Shown: piece by piece, positions 1-11,968 of the stretch
Layout of the letters: every line of letters begins with the position of its first letter
Position numbering within the stretch: position 1 is the stretch's first letter
NCBI GenBank assembly: GCA_032164245.1
Contig: JAVMKO010000009.1
Coordinates: 77,633,212-77,697,211 of the forward strand
DNA from: Sternotherus odoratus
Lineage: Eukaryota > Chordata > Testudines > Kinosternidae
Length of the DNA: 64,000 nt
Direction: 5' to 3'
Position numbers and translations under genes: made by a program
Notes under the pieces: model-generated
Database searches by the model: none
What the model was told of the DNA's origin: nothing
What the model saw: only the letters and a program-made list of their open reading frames with translations

Positions 1-227
1 TCCTAGTCTAGGAAGTCAACTGCAGACATCAGCATGGAGATCTAATTTATTTGCACAGAATACTACTAAAGTAAATGGAGGCTTTGCCATTACCTTCAAC
101 ATGCACAGGACAAACCCTTAGACACTAGGGTGAAGCGTGCTATAGAAAACCCTGATATAGATAGATAGAACCACTCAGCTTTGCTTCATACTCCTCCAAA
201 ACATGCAGGCTACTTATGAACAATGAT

Positions 228-400
228 AATACTTCTGACATAGCACATTTCTTCACTAGATCTCAAAGTGCTTTACAAAGGAAGTCAGTAAGATTACTGT
301 CATTTTACAGATGGGCAACTGAACAGATATGCCCGAGCAGGCTAGAGGCAGAGCCAGGAATACAACCTAGCTCTCCAGGGCTCTCTCCATTAGGCCATGC
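228..400 (-). repeat. MIR-like SINE fragment
   Basis: On the plus strand CAAAGTGCTTTACAAAGGAA, CATTTTACAGATGGGCAACT and GAGGCAGAGCCAGGAA follow the reversed order of MIR. Edges approximate. Confidence 0.55.
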
Positions 401-887
401 CCCTTTGTTAAACATACCCCTCTCATGCCATTTGAAGCAAAAAGAAAGCCAATGTCTACATTCTCACACTGTTTTGTGCTGATGTATTGCAGCACATAGA
501 CTATATTAAGTGACCCACAGTTAAGATGAAGGCACAGTGGAATGAGGGGGGGGGGGGGAGAGAGAGAGACTGGTATAGCCTTAATTCTTAATTTCACTGT
601 TCTTCGGGGTTTAGCTCCGATACTAAATGTTGTGTGAACATCATTTCTGTAGCATCATCTCTTTTATTGTTCTTCTTTTTTAACAAGTGTTGTATGTAAA
701 TACATGTTTAAAAAAATTTAAAAGGCTTGTTATTTACCCGAGAGTAACAGCTTCTTCTGATCTGATACATTTTAATATGTAAATACTTCCTCATTCAAAA
801 TGTAAACCATGCCGTTTTTTTGATAGACTCTAATAACTAATCTGGCACATTAGAGTCTCTCACATAAACAAGTCCTAACAAAACAAA

Positions 888-1005
888 CATTTGGCCTGAT
901 TCTGCTTTTCTTTTCGCTGGTGGAAATTAGGAGTAATCCCACTGAAATGAATGGTGTTATATCCCCAGTGTAAAAATGATGAGCGCCAGAGGGGAATCAG
1001 AGAAA
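888..1005 (+). repeat. Small palindromic repeat, GAGTNACTCCA(C/T)TGA family
   Basis: GCCTGATTCTGCTTTTC, GTGGAAATTAGGAGTAATCC and CACTGAAATGAATGG share the layout of the other family copies listed at 41640-41720. The two ends (CCTGATTCTG and AGGGGAATCAGA) are weakly inverted. Confidence 0.6.
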
Positions 1006-1805
1006 ATGGTCAAAATCCTGATTGCTTTAATCACAATTCAATTTAATCCTAAAGATTTCAATGGGATTATCTGTGAGTAAAGTGAGCAAAATTTGACCCA
1101 TTAGTTACTCTGTAGAGTAAATTCTATGGAGTCTACCCTTTATGGCAGCTATAGAAAACAGGCGCTGATTTTCAAATACTAACTCAGGCGTTTTAATATT
1201 AGGCAAAGGCTCTGAAAAAAAATTACGTTTAAAAATTAACTCTGTGAATTTCAGTGGGTTTTTATATTCCTTTAACATTAAAAAAAACAATCAACAACAA
1301 ACCACTCTTTCTTCATCTAGATATACATATGCAAAAGTTGCTCTCTGGATGCGACCTTATATACCAAGTTACAGCCTGGAACAATTTTTTACAGCCAAGT
1401 TATAAACCTCTGCAAAAACAGGGTTTATAATAGAAACCTTGATTGACTCATTTTAATGTTTTGAATGATAAAACTACACCTTTTAAAAGACAAGTGTCAT
1501 TGCCAAACGGTGAAATTACTATACTTTACTTCCACCCACTACATTTCAATTTTAATTTTATGAATATTGCAAATTATAACACTCACATTATAACCTCTAA
1601 GGGGGATAATTTATAAAAGCAGTGTCCATCAATTATAAATTTTCCATGACATTAATAAAATGGCAAGAACTAATTATCATGACTTCTGAGATGAAGATGC
1701 CTTGGACAAATCATTAATATGTTGAAATGATATTTTTTAAAACAGAGCAGGTTCTAATTATGACTGAAATGAGATTATGAAAATGATCACAGAAAGGACA
1801 TTAAC

Positions 1806-1942
1806 CTGATGAGTTCCACAGTCTCCGAGTACATGGTGTATGGAGATTTAGCTTCTAATGGATCTCGCTCCATAGCATTCCCGCACTCAATGAAGGAGAG
1901 AGCAGCATCAGCATAATTCACTGCTTTGCCGAACTTCTCCAG
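1806..1942 (-). CDS. AFF2: AFF2 coding exon in C-terminal homology domain (last visible)
   Basis: A 137-base exon that starts in phase 0 after CCTATTTCAG. It encodes [34 protein letters not shown] and [11 protein letters not shown], then two bases (AG) of an Arg codon. [20 protein letters not shown] distinguishes AFF2 from AFF3 and AFF4 in my recollection of the human paralogues. These are alpha-helices of the dimerisation domain. The donor reads AG|GTTAAT, a weak 5' splice site compared with the GTAAGT donors of other exons here. The following exon (YAMRLKN... in human) is not seen in 1-1805, so the gene continues beyond the left edge of the window. Confidence 0.95.
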
Positions 1943-2505
1943 CTGAAATAGGAAGATGAAACCATCAAGATGATGCTTCAGCCTTTATTTCCAGCTAGAT
2001 AGCACACACTCTACAGAAAGCAACATTGATGTTAAAAATGCATACATTAAAGAATTAAAGCCAGGTTGTGTTTGGACAGAACACAGGGCCAAGTCCTCTG
2101 CAAGTGTAGAAGAGTGGAGGCTACCCTGATTTATCCCAGCTGAGGGTGAGACTCAGTACAGTCTTTAACAAATCCATGTTTCTCCTTTGATATACTGAGG
2201 ACTAAGTTTGAACGCTAGTATGCAAGACGTAAGAAACAAATCTATATGCCACTTGTCAGGAAAATATGACATTCCACTGTGATTGTTGAGCCTCTTCCCT
2301 CTCCAAAATCTCCTCACTTATCTTGCAAATGACACCCTGAAATAGTGTTAAAAAAGTAAAAAAATATAGCATCGCTAAATATTTTATTTTATGAGAACTT
2401 TATTGCAGAAAGGTTTTTAGTCTGGATAATGGTTGTGATTAAAGTGACTTAGGCATACTGATTTCTTTTTTATGTGTAATGAATATTATAGAAGCTATAT
2501 GATAG

Positions 2506-2699
2506 GAGGAGGGATAGCTCAGTGGTTTGAGCATTGGCCTGCTAAACTCAGAATTCTGAGTTAAATTCCTGAGGGGGCCATTTAGGGATAAGGGGCAAAA
2601 ATCTGCTGGATGATTTAATTGGGGATTGGTCCTGCTTTGAGCAGGGGGTTGGACTAGATGATCTCCTGAGGTCCCTTCCAACCCTGATATTCTATGATA
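2506..2699 (+). mobile_element. tRNA-derived SINE with CR1-like tail (turtle Cry-type)
   Basis: The head GGGATAGCTCAGTGG carries a tRNA-like A box and is followed about 45 bases later by a degenerate B box. The body has GAGGGGGCCATTTAGGGAT and GGGGCAAAAATCTG. The 3' end reads GGACTAGATGATCTCCTGAG, then GTCCCTTCCAACCCTGATAT and TTCTATGATA, as in CR1 3' ends, which suggests mobilisation by CR1. An ATGATA at both edges may be a target duplication. The head-body-tail combination matches the family described from cryptodiran turtles, and this is the best single clue to the source organism. Confidence 0.88.
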
Positions 2700-3414
2700 A
2701 TAGTATTAACATTTTCAATTTCTGATAGGTGGATGTAAGACTTTCACTAATACGGCATTTAATGGAAAAGAATCAATAAAGCTGAAGTCTTCCAAAATGT
2801 CTCTGTATGTCGCTATCAAAGTATTTCCAATGCACCTGCACATGTTTTCTGTTCACAAAATGGTAGCTGCTTATAACAATAGATTAAAGCAGAGCTTTAT
2901 AATGGCATATTTTACACTGCAGCTCTCATTCAGTAGCTCACCTCACAAGACACATTCCACGCTCTCTATTTTCATGGGGCGTTAGCATGTAGATTTCTAC
3001 CCTATTGTTCTAATGGCACAAAATTCAGGCTGGCAACAAAAGCTTTTTGTGTGTGTGCTGATGTGACGGATGCCCTCTTGGCTGACACAATGGGGAATGA
3101 ACCAGGGATCTCCAGAGTTAATAGAATGAGTGGCTACAGCTTAAGGCTTTGTAGTTGCAGACTGTAAGGACTCAGATCCTCTGTGGATTGGCAGTAACAC
3201 CTTCACCAGTGGGTTACACTTATTCTACAGTACCCTCTGAACAGTCAAAAGGGAATGTGCACCTCATCTCATTCCTCTCTCTTTTCCACCCAAGGCAAAA
3301 CCTTGTTTCAGGTGTTCTTTGGAAGCTAGTTTTCCACACCGTTCAGAAAATTAATGTAGCTTTAAGCTGACTTAGCAAAGGCACATCCTCTTAATCAACA
3401 GCAATAAAGCCATG

Positions 3415-3525
3415 GGACCTAATTCTGCTCTCACAAACATCAGTGTAGATCCAGGGTAATTCCAATGAAGTCAATAAGATTTCTCTAGCTTATTGATGGT
3501 GCAAAGGAGAGCACAATTAGGCCCA
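3415..3525 (+). repeat. Small palindromic repeat, GAGTNACTCCA(C/T)TGA family
   Basis: The ends CCTAATTCTGCTCTCAC and GAGAGCACAATTAGGCCC are inverted repeats. The middle holds GGGTAATTCCAATGAAGTCA. This copy shows the terminal inverted repeat best and suggests a MITE origin. Confidence 0.65.
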
Positions 3526-4843
3526 TTATCTTGGGCATATTGTACGCCGGATGTAGTCATTTGTTCTGATGACAGTGTGCCTAATCATTAATGAGTGGAT
3601 CCCTTGCCCCTCTTCCGGTTAACGACGGGTTTACATTGGGCCATTTCAGAATATTTCAAGTGCCCTCACTTTTGCCAGAAATCCCTTCTCTGTGCAAGCA
3701 CAGCAGCATCGCTTCCCTATCTCGTTAACGTTTCCTGACACTTGCAGAGGTCACACACATGATCTTTCCAGGCACAGCACCACAGCTTTCAATGTGGCAT
3801 GCTTCATTGTGTCAGCACAAAGTAACCCGAAGCAATTGTTTCCACAGGGCAACTCATGCCACGGGACTGTTTGGTAAACGAGTTACTTGGAGAAATACCC
3901 GTGCAACCGCATTTGATGAAAAAATAAAGATCTAAATTTTGGAAAGAAAAGGCAGATATACAGTTCATGGGCATTTGTGGCTGCTAACAACTTATACCAC
4001 AGCCGCTGGCCTGGCATTGTGATCAAAGCATTGGGGGTGTCAAACTACATGTGACATGAAAGGCCTACCCGCGGGCAACAACATGATGTGCCCTGCCTTT
4101 TCATGTTAGTTCTGGTTGAGAAACACCCCTAATTCTGCAAGGCATAGTCAAAGGTAAGAAGAGGGAAGACAGGTCAACACCGTCTTGAGTGAATCAGATG
4201 TGGAGAAAAGCGGATTGACATAGCATGTTGAGACCATCATGAGCTTGAGTCTGTAAATATTTGCTAGCATAGAGCAGGCAGGTTTGTGCCAGAGCAATGT
4301 GTGTTTTCCTTGAAGGTCAATCAGCTGCAGGAGGTGTTGTCAGTCTGCTTCTGTGAGCCTTCCCCGTGTATAGATGTCAGCATTCTGACTCAACATGCTC
4401 TACTGAGTCAGTCTTAAGTGATCAGTGTGGGCCATCTTCTGTAAATGTCAGGAGGTCTGACTTCTAGCTTAGTGAGAATCAGGGGACGTTGCCAAAAACC
4501 CGAGCCTGCGCTCTGCAGGAAACGTGCTGGACAGCTTTGTGCCCCGGAATCGGGAAAAGGAGCCTGGAGAGCTGAAATGGGCAGCTTGGCCCCTCCTCTC
4601 CTGGCCAGATACCCTCAAAGCTGCAACATTCCAAACCAATGGGTGCTACGTTTTTTTTTTTTATTACTTAATAGTAACACTGAGCTAAGAATTAGGAAGA
4701 GTGTTCAGACTTGGGTTTGCTGTGGTTAGCTTATATGAAGTCTGATCCAAAATCCACTGAGGTCAATAGAAAGACTCTTTTTGGCTTCAATAGTCTTTAG
4801 ATGAAGCCCACTTTGTATATGTTAACACTGGATGATCCTTTCA

Positions 4844-5558
<715 letters not shown>

Positions 5559-5695
5559 ATGTCATCAAATGTTATTTTAGGTCTTCTTGACTCGGATTTC
5601 CCATTGGAGAGCATAGGCATTGTAGACCAGATGTCTGTTTCTAGATGGCTGGTATCAAGGAGGCTGTTTGTTAGTCTGCTGTGAGATTCCTCCTC
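5559..5695 (-). CDS. AFF2: AFF2 internal coding exon, start of C-terminal homology domain
   Basis: A 137-base exon from acceptor TCTTCCATAG (exon starts GAGGAGGAA) to donor GTATGT, ending with two bases of a Met codon. It encodes EEESHSRLTNSLLDTSHLET, then DIWSTMPML and SNGKSESRRPKITFDDM. SRRPKITFDD is the conserved entry into the family's C-terminal homology domain, which mediates homo- and heterodimerisation of AFF proteins. LLDTSHLE aligns with LMDSSHLE of human AFF2 as I recall it. The upstream boundary is decided by frame. The codon directly 5' of GAG is TAG, so the exon cannot extend further, and the other AG (before CAGACTAAC) would leave the wrong phase. Confidence 0.9.
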
Positions 5696-6939
5696 CTATG
5701 GAAGAGAATTTTCATTAACTCAAACTTTGACCCAAACACCTTTATGTGTTAAAAACACTGAAACAAAACAAGAAAGACACATCATGGGCAAAGCTTGAGG
5801 TTAAAATTCAGATACTTGTTCACATTTTGGGAACCTCACAAATCACCCTGCTTTCTTTTCTGCTACAAGCCCACTAGATTAATTAAGCATGGTGATTACA
5901 TATTGCTCACATGCCTGACCTCATTAACACATGCTTTCAAAAAGGTGTAAAGTCAGCATTGATACCAGAGAACACTATTCGCTAGAGACCCTTATTAAAA
6001 GTGTTGGGAGGGGAAAGAGATTCTAGCACATTGGCTGATTATAAGCTAGAGATATAACATAAGTGGTTAGACAAGGCAATTGGAATTCATTTGTGAACTC
6101 TGTTTATAATCAGATGAACTAAATTACAGATTAACCAATGAACTATGGAAAAGGTCTATAATGCATTTTAGTGGGTGAATATTTCAGATACCAGTTCAGT
6201 GGATAAATCAAGCATGTTTCTGACGGATGATGCTGAGATTGAGGGAGGACACAGCCCGGCTGTTTACATAGCACTGTTTATTTGCTGACACATACAGTTC
6301 ATTTTGGCATTGATTTTGGTGGAAGGCATGTGTACTGCTCCCGCAGTTTGAAGCCAAGTGACGTGATGATATCAGAAAGCAATAGGGACAAGGGAAGAAG
6401 GTAAAGTAAATTGTCACTTACATTTTAATGCAACTTGAGTGTTTTCATTTTACAATACAAGGTCGGCAACCTTTCATGACATGGGAAATAGTGAAAAATG
6501 GGGCCAAACACACCCATTTCTGCAATGGTCAAAAGGCAATGGAAGCAAACAAGAAAATCTTCCATTACGGAGACTCCCTAAAATGGTTTTAAAATAAAGC
6601 ATAAATTGCCATTTTTCTCTAAAAGTAGGTGTCCAATTGCTGTGAAATTTTATACAGGGTTCATTTTCATGCCCCTTAAATTTTCTAAGCAGTTTTTTTT
6701 TGTTTATTTTCATTGATGTTTAAGAAGAAGCCTTTGAAACTGGCTAAAAAGTTTCCTTTGCAGCCCTACTTTTCTTTGTTGACCGATATCTATTAAAAAC
6801 CCTGTTGCCTATCTAGACAAAGCCTGGCAGAGAGGAGGCCCCTGAGGAGAACTGCTCAAATGGGAAGATTTTGAAAAGAATGTGGAATTTATGGTCATTT
6901 TTAGCTGTTATTCTCATAATAGCTCAAGTTTATGGACTG

Positions 6940-7290
6940 TGCACACAAACTAACCTGATTGATGGAGGCCAGGTGCACGCAAGCCGGATAGATGGGAGAG
7001 TCTGGGTACACAGAAGTCTGATTGATGGGATGTGGGGGTGATGGACACATACAAGCCTCGCTGGCTGATGGAGACCAGGTGCACCTAAGTGTGACTGGTT
7101 CAGAGGAGGAGGAGAGGGGCTGAGCATGAGCAAGCCTGGTTGGTTGATGTTTAGGGAGTGAGTACAGGCAAGCCTGACTATTTGATTGAAAAGGGGGGAA
7201 GAGAGGGGGAGAGAGATTGGTGCATACAAGCCTGATTGATGGGGCCTAATGCAGGCAAACCTGATTGATGGTAAGTTCAAACCTGATTGG
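6940..7290 (+). repeat. Degenerate minisatellite, CCTGATTGATGG core
   Basis: About ten diverged copies of a unit built around (G/A)CAAGCCTGATTGATGG occur at irregular spacing of about 30-50 bases, joined by G-rich segments. The last copies (about 7225-7285) are the most alike. The 122-codon open frame on the minus strand (6930-7298), with repeated SIRLAC, is a by-product of the repeat and is not a gene. Confidence 0.75.
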
Positions 7291-7421
7291 GCGTACATAA
7301 AACCGTCCCCCGGAGGAGCTATGCCTTTCTGTCAGATTTTATCCCACAGCAGAGAAGGCCTCATGTGCAGCTGTGGACGGATAAAAAACATTCTCCTGTT
7401 GCACTTCTAACATCTCCTCCC

Positions 7422-7703
7422 CAGGGCCGGCTCCAGGCAACAGCCCAGCAAGCGCCTGCCTGGGGCGGCAAGTCGCAAGGGGCGGCCTGACGGTCGCTCT
7501 TAGGGCGGCAGTCTGGCGGGCTTCAGCGGCATGGCTGCGGGAGGTCCGCGGATTCGGCGGTGGGTAAACCGAAGCCGTTGGACCCGCAGACCTCCCACCG
7601 AAACACCGCCGAATCGGTGGGGCCAGCAGACTTCCCCCAGGCGTGCTACTGAAAGCGCCTGACTGCCGCGGTTGGGGCAGCAAAAACCCTAGAGCCGCCC
7701 CTG
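7422..7703. mobile_element. hAT-like MITE, CAGGGCCGGCTCC family
   Basis: The ends are CAGGGCCGGCTCCAGG on the left and CCTAGAGCCGCCCCTG on the right, an imperfect terminal inverted repeat. The GC-rich interior is itself partly palindromic (GGAGGTCCGCGG against CGCAGACCTCC). The flanking 8-mers (ctcctccc and cccctcct) match at 6 of 8 positions, consistent with an old hAT target duplication. The 183-codon minus-strand frame across it (7339-7890) is a composition artefact. Confidence 0.7.
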
Positions 7704-8927
7704 CCCCTCCTTCATCCCTCATCAACGCCCACCCCTCAGTAAACAGGACAAGAAACCGAGGGAATTCCCACACAAAAGACTCTGCTGTGAAGTGGGAACG
7801 CATAGCACACACCTGACACAAGCAAGGAGCCGGGGAGCGAGGACAACTAGCAGCACATAGGACACCTTCTCCTCTCATACCCATCCACAATTATCACTTC
7901 AGCTACCTTATAGCATGGAACATGAATGGCAACTACCACGCTACTCTCCATAGGGACGCCAGCCTTGCATCCCTCCTTCTGCACACGCTCCTTTCCAACC
8001 TACCTTCCCCTGCCACAGTCAACTCCTAAGATGAACATCAACAACTGCTAGTGCTGTGGGACAGAGTAATCTGGTAAAAGGGTGTATCCAGACAGGCGAC
8101 AGCAGGCCGGAGTTCAGATGGTGTCATGTGGTCTGAAGCTGAATGGGAAAGTGTGGGTGTGGGGGACGAGAGGGTCTGCAAAGTTAGGAACTTGTTATTT
8201 CTTTGCTATTGTGGGTTTGTGTTCGGCGTTTAGTGGGTGTAACAACCCTAACTACTCCATAAAAGAGAGTTTTCTGTATTACGTAGGTATCCTAGTCAGA
8301 AAGTTTTGGAGTTGGCAGAAACCAAATCAAAGCAAACAAATGCAAAGGAGGCAAGCAGATGAGAAAAAAAAAAAAAGCAATTTAGGAGGCAGTTTGTGGT
8401 AGAAATGCAGGTGCTCAGATATTTGGTTCATGAGTGTGGTACACACAGGCAATTTTTCATTGGGTTTTTATTGGGCGGTCAGTTCAATCTGCAATGTTTA
8501 GTTTGGCCACGGTGCTTAATTACTAGCTGAGAATTTGGGGATATTAGTCCTAAGAAATATACTAACATTATAGAAAATTCATCAAAGACGATGTTTTTTT
8601 TCTTTATGTGTGTGGTTAAAACGACACAGGCAGGAGGAGTAATTGCAGATAGTCCGCTGCTGTAAATCTAGCCTATAAAGTTGAGGGACCAGGTGTTCTA
8701 GTCAGTTACACACAATGTCAAATGGATGCTTAATGCCGATCTAAAAATGGAACTTGCAAGAGAGCTTGTGTACTGCTTTCAAGCGCTCCATGCCTCACTG
8801 CTCTTCAGTGGGGTTACAGAAGGATTTAAACGCAGATATTAAAAAAAAAGAGAGAATCAAACAGAACAAAGCTTAGTTACTTTTGTTTTATCTTCTTCAC
8901 TTTCAGCAGCTCTGACCAGTTACTTAC

Positions 8928-9153
8928 ACAGATTCCTTTGGGGTTCGAAGAGGATTTGTTCTCATTCTTTCCGAATTTAGAGGAAGAGGAAGCGCTGCCG
9001 GTCTGCAAGGAGTTTGTGACGCTGTTCTCTTGGCTGAAGGAGCTGTTGTCACTGCTGTGCCTCCTGTGTGCTGGCTCATCGAGCAGTGGGGATAACGGAG
9101 GAGGGAACGACTTCTCTTCTCTTTTCTTCGTCACCTTTTTAACTGAACTCCCG
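8928..9153 (-). CDS. AFF2: AFF2 internal coding exon (FPPPLSPL segment)
   Basis: A 226-base exon. It starts with one base completing a codon after a CCCCGCAG acceptor and ends in phase 0 at GTAAGT. It encodes GSSVKKVTKKREEKSFPPPL, then SPLLDEPAHRR, a Ser/Asn-rich stretch, and ends GKNENKSSSNPKGIC. The basic KKREEK followed by FPPPLSPL and the KGI(C/S) end correspond to human AFF2 as I remember it. The first residues are much more basic than the serine-rich tail. An open frame of 82 codons on the plus strand at 8938-9186 is antisense to this exon and has no support. The next exon joins in phase 0, which matters for the finding on the missing threonine-rich segment. Confidence 0.94.
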
Positions 9154-9317
9154 CTGCGGGGAAACAGACAAGAAGTGGTTATGTGACAAGCCTTCGGGTA
9201 TTTTTAACTTTGCTACGTCGCAAAACACTTGATATTCTCTAACCAGAGGACAGATTCTGCCCTCATATGAGTAGCAGGAGGCCAGTAAAGGTATAAAAGC
9301 TATTCTTGCCTTCGTTA

Positions 9318-9750
9318 CATAAGAACATCAAAAAGGCCGTACTGGGTGAGACCAAAGATTCATCCAGCCCAGTGGTCTACCGACAGTGGTCAATGCCAGG
9401 TGTCCTGGAGTGAGTGAACCTAATAGGTAATGACCAAGTGATCTCTCTCTTGCCATCCATCACCACCTTCTGACAAACAGAGGTTATGGACACCATTTCT
9501 TACCCATTCTGGCTAATAGCCATTAACGGACTTAACCTTCATGAATTTATCCAGTTCTCTTTTAAACCCTGTTATAGTCTTAGCCTTCACAACCTCCTCA
9601 GGCAAGGAGTTCCACAGGTTGACTGTGCGCTGTGTGAAAAAGAACTTCCTTTTATTTTTTTTAAACCAGCTGCCCATTCGTTTTAGTTGGTGGCCCCTAG
9701 TTCTTATATTATGGGAACAAGCAAATAACTTTTCCTCATTCACTTTCTCC
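9318..9750 (-). mobile_element. CR1 LINE 3' fragment (end of ORF2 plus 3' UTR)
   Basis: Read on the minus strand, it encodes the characteristic CR1 ORF2 tail: TRGHQLKR, then FFTQRTVNLWNSLPEEVVKA and KTITGFKRELDKFMK. A 3' UTR of about 190 bases follows and ends near TTCTTATGT, the short-repeat tail typical of CR1. The reverse transcriptase and endonuclease domains are missing, so this is a standard 5'-truncated dead copy. A related copy lies at 42816-43197. Confidence 0.88.
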
Positions 9751-11174
9751 TCTTCAATGACGGCAGAGGCCTTTTGTTTTGGGGGGACTATTTTTGTTTG
9801 ACTGTGTTAATACACTTGTGGACACTTGAAACACTATATTGAGTCAGTTGTTATCACGGAAGGCATAGGGGCCCTGATCCCCCAAAGCACTTAACTTTAC
9901 ATATAGGACTACCCCTGTTTGAGGTCAAAGGGACTATTCTCATGCGTAAAGATAAACATTTTAAATGCATTGCTGGATTGGGGCCGATGTGCCTGCTCTT
10001 AGCAAATATCCATCATACAGTACATCATGTGAATGAACAAAATGGTTTGTAACAGCCACCAAATAATAACCATAACAATAACATGACATTATTTCACCTG
10101 ACGAGTAAAACTGATGTGCCCCGCCATAGAAAATGATTCACAGCAGCGGGCAAAAGCTCGTGAGTGAATACCGGCTCATGAATGAACCTGGTTTAGAAAA
10201 TAAATGCTTTTAACATGAAAGCTGAAACGATGCTATGGTTGACTGCTTGTTTTGTATAGAAGAACGGTCACTGGTGTAAACCCTGCAGTAACGTAAGTCC
10301 TCCCCCGACCGTTTAAAATGTTAATTTGGACATGGATTTTTATTTTAGTTACTGTCCTAGTCCAGTCTATGAAGATTACTTGAATTTTAATCTTTTCTTA
10401 GACAACTAATATTGCACTACAGAGTCATTTACTTTTCATGATTATTGAGTAAAATTTTCAATAGCAAATTAAGTTAACAAAAATTTATGTGTCCCTCTTA
10501 GTCAATTTCAGTAAGTGTCAGGAATTATAGATTTACAATAGCTCAAAGCAGCAAATCAGAGAGGAATAAGCAATGCAAACTGCCTAATTCCTCAATCTGG
10601 TGATATTCAATACCATCCTCCTTGTTCCAGCCTGGCGGTGTTCCACAATGTTACCAATTTCAATGATTATGTTGTCTATTTCAATCACTTTCTAATTGTA
10701 GCTTTTGTATCAATTTTAATAATATGAAAGTGTATTAATATTCCTGAAATCTTAGTAGACTATCACCAAACAAAAACCCGATAGACTGTATTGTCATTGC
10801 CACTCAGAAACATTTTCAGTACAGTTAATATATGGCTAAAATTATCCTGTTGAAAGCTCCTCATTATATGAAAGCTCTTCAGAACAAGGGACATTCACCA
10901 GCACCGCCTGTCTATGGCCTTCCAGTAGGAAGGTTATGGATACTGAGTGCACAGCAGACTGTTTTACTCAGAAAACAGGCTGGTCAGGCTGAATAAGACC
11001 AAACGAAAACAGCTGTGTACCAGGCAGTTGGGGGAACTGCAAGGGAAGGTTGCGGAAGATTTGTCATTTTCAGAAAATTCTCAAAGCCTTCCTTGCATCC
11101 CTCTGATCTCCAAAGTGCACTGTGGAGCTCATGTGAATTATCACAGTTCTAGGTTATAACCACATTCAGACACA

Positions 11175-11315
11175 CATTTGTTATCTCATTGTGCCATTGG
11201 GAAACCAGACACAGGAAGGCCACACAGTGAAACCAAGTTAGTGGCAGAGCTAGGAGCAGGACACTCACATCCCCTGATTCTTAGACCAGCATCCTATCCA
11301 TTGGACCACACTGTG
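11175..11315 (-). repeat. MIR-like SINE fragment
   Basis: Minus-strand remnant with the order expected of MIR: end-of-core accession, cacagtgaaacc, gtggcagagctaggagcagg, then ccattggaccacactgt. It is strongly diverged and the edges are approximate. Confidence 0.5.
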
Positions 11316-11968
11316 AGTGAAGAAATAGACTGATGGCTCTGGCCTAGCCAAAGATCGATCCATCCACCTGTGTGCCCACGTCAATAGGGTATTGGGAGGT
11401 AGGTGGGAACTGGAGTCCACTTGTGAAAGAAAAGTCAGGATGGGGGTCTGTGATCCTATCACCACACGGGAACATCTGAGGGGCTCTTCTCCCCACTTCA
11501 AAAGTTCTTGCAGAAAGACTGAAGGTCAGTCAATCCCCCTCTTTAGGATCTAATCCAGCCCGCTTCAGGATGTCAGGGTTGCTCAGAGCCTCCCTTGATA
11601 GTTTCATAATCCAGCTGTTAGAATTCAGACTGTGTGGAGTCTATGACTTTGGTAAGGGGGCAATCTGAGGCATCCACATAATAACCTTGCTAGCATTACC
11701 CAGTTGCTGCTACTAAGGGGGAAGTAAATGACATGTAGAATAGGCTCAGCATTGGCAGTTGGGTAGCTGGAAAAGATGGCAGTTGTCAGGATAGCTGCCT
11801 ATTCTCTTGGCTAGCACTCTTAGATATTTCAGAGAGATGTCCTCCATTTTGTGGGCACTGCCTACAATTTTGCACCTACACTTCAATTGTGGGCTCAAAC
11901 CTCTGTTAAGGGCAACTCAGTTACAGGTGCAGCTACTTAGATTTGGCATATAACTCATTCTGGGAGAG

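Larger units (their letters stand above)
1..1805 (-). other. AFF2: AFF2 intron, partial (3' of last visible exon)
   Basis: AT-rich intronic sequence downstream of the 1806-1942 exon. It holds an eroded MIR-like SINE (about 228-400), a poly-G/GA run at about 547-568 and one copy of a small palindromic repeat (about 888-1005). I see no coding exon: no match to the AFF2 residues expected next. Confidence 0.8.
5696..8927 (-). other. AFF2: AFF2 intron (3.2 kb)
   Basis: Intron between the 8928-9153 and 5559-5695 exons. It holds the degenerate tandem repeat at 6940-7290 and the hAT-like MITE at 7422-7703. The rest has no recognisable content. An additional symmetrical phase-0 exon cannot be excluded by phase alone, but none resembling the human Thr-rich segment is visible. 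Confidence 0.85.

Noticed and set aside
7339..7890. 183-codon minus-strand open frame
   Set aside because: Most of it lies in the GC-rich MITE 7422-7703, and the protein has no recognisable feature.
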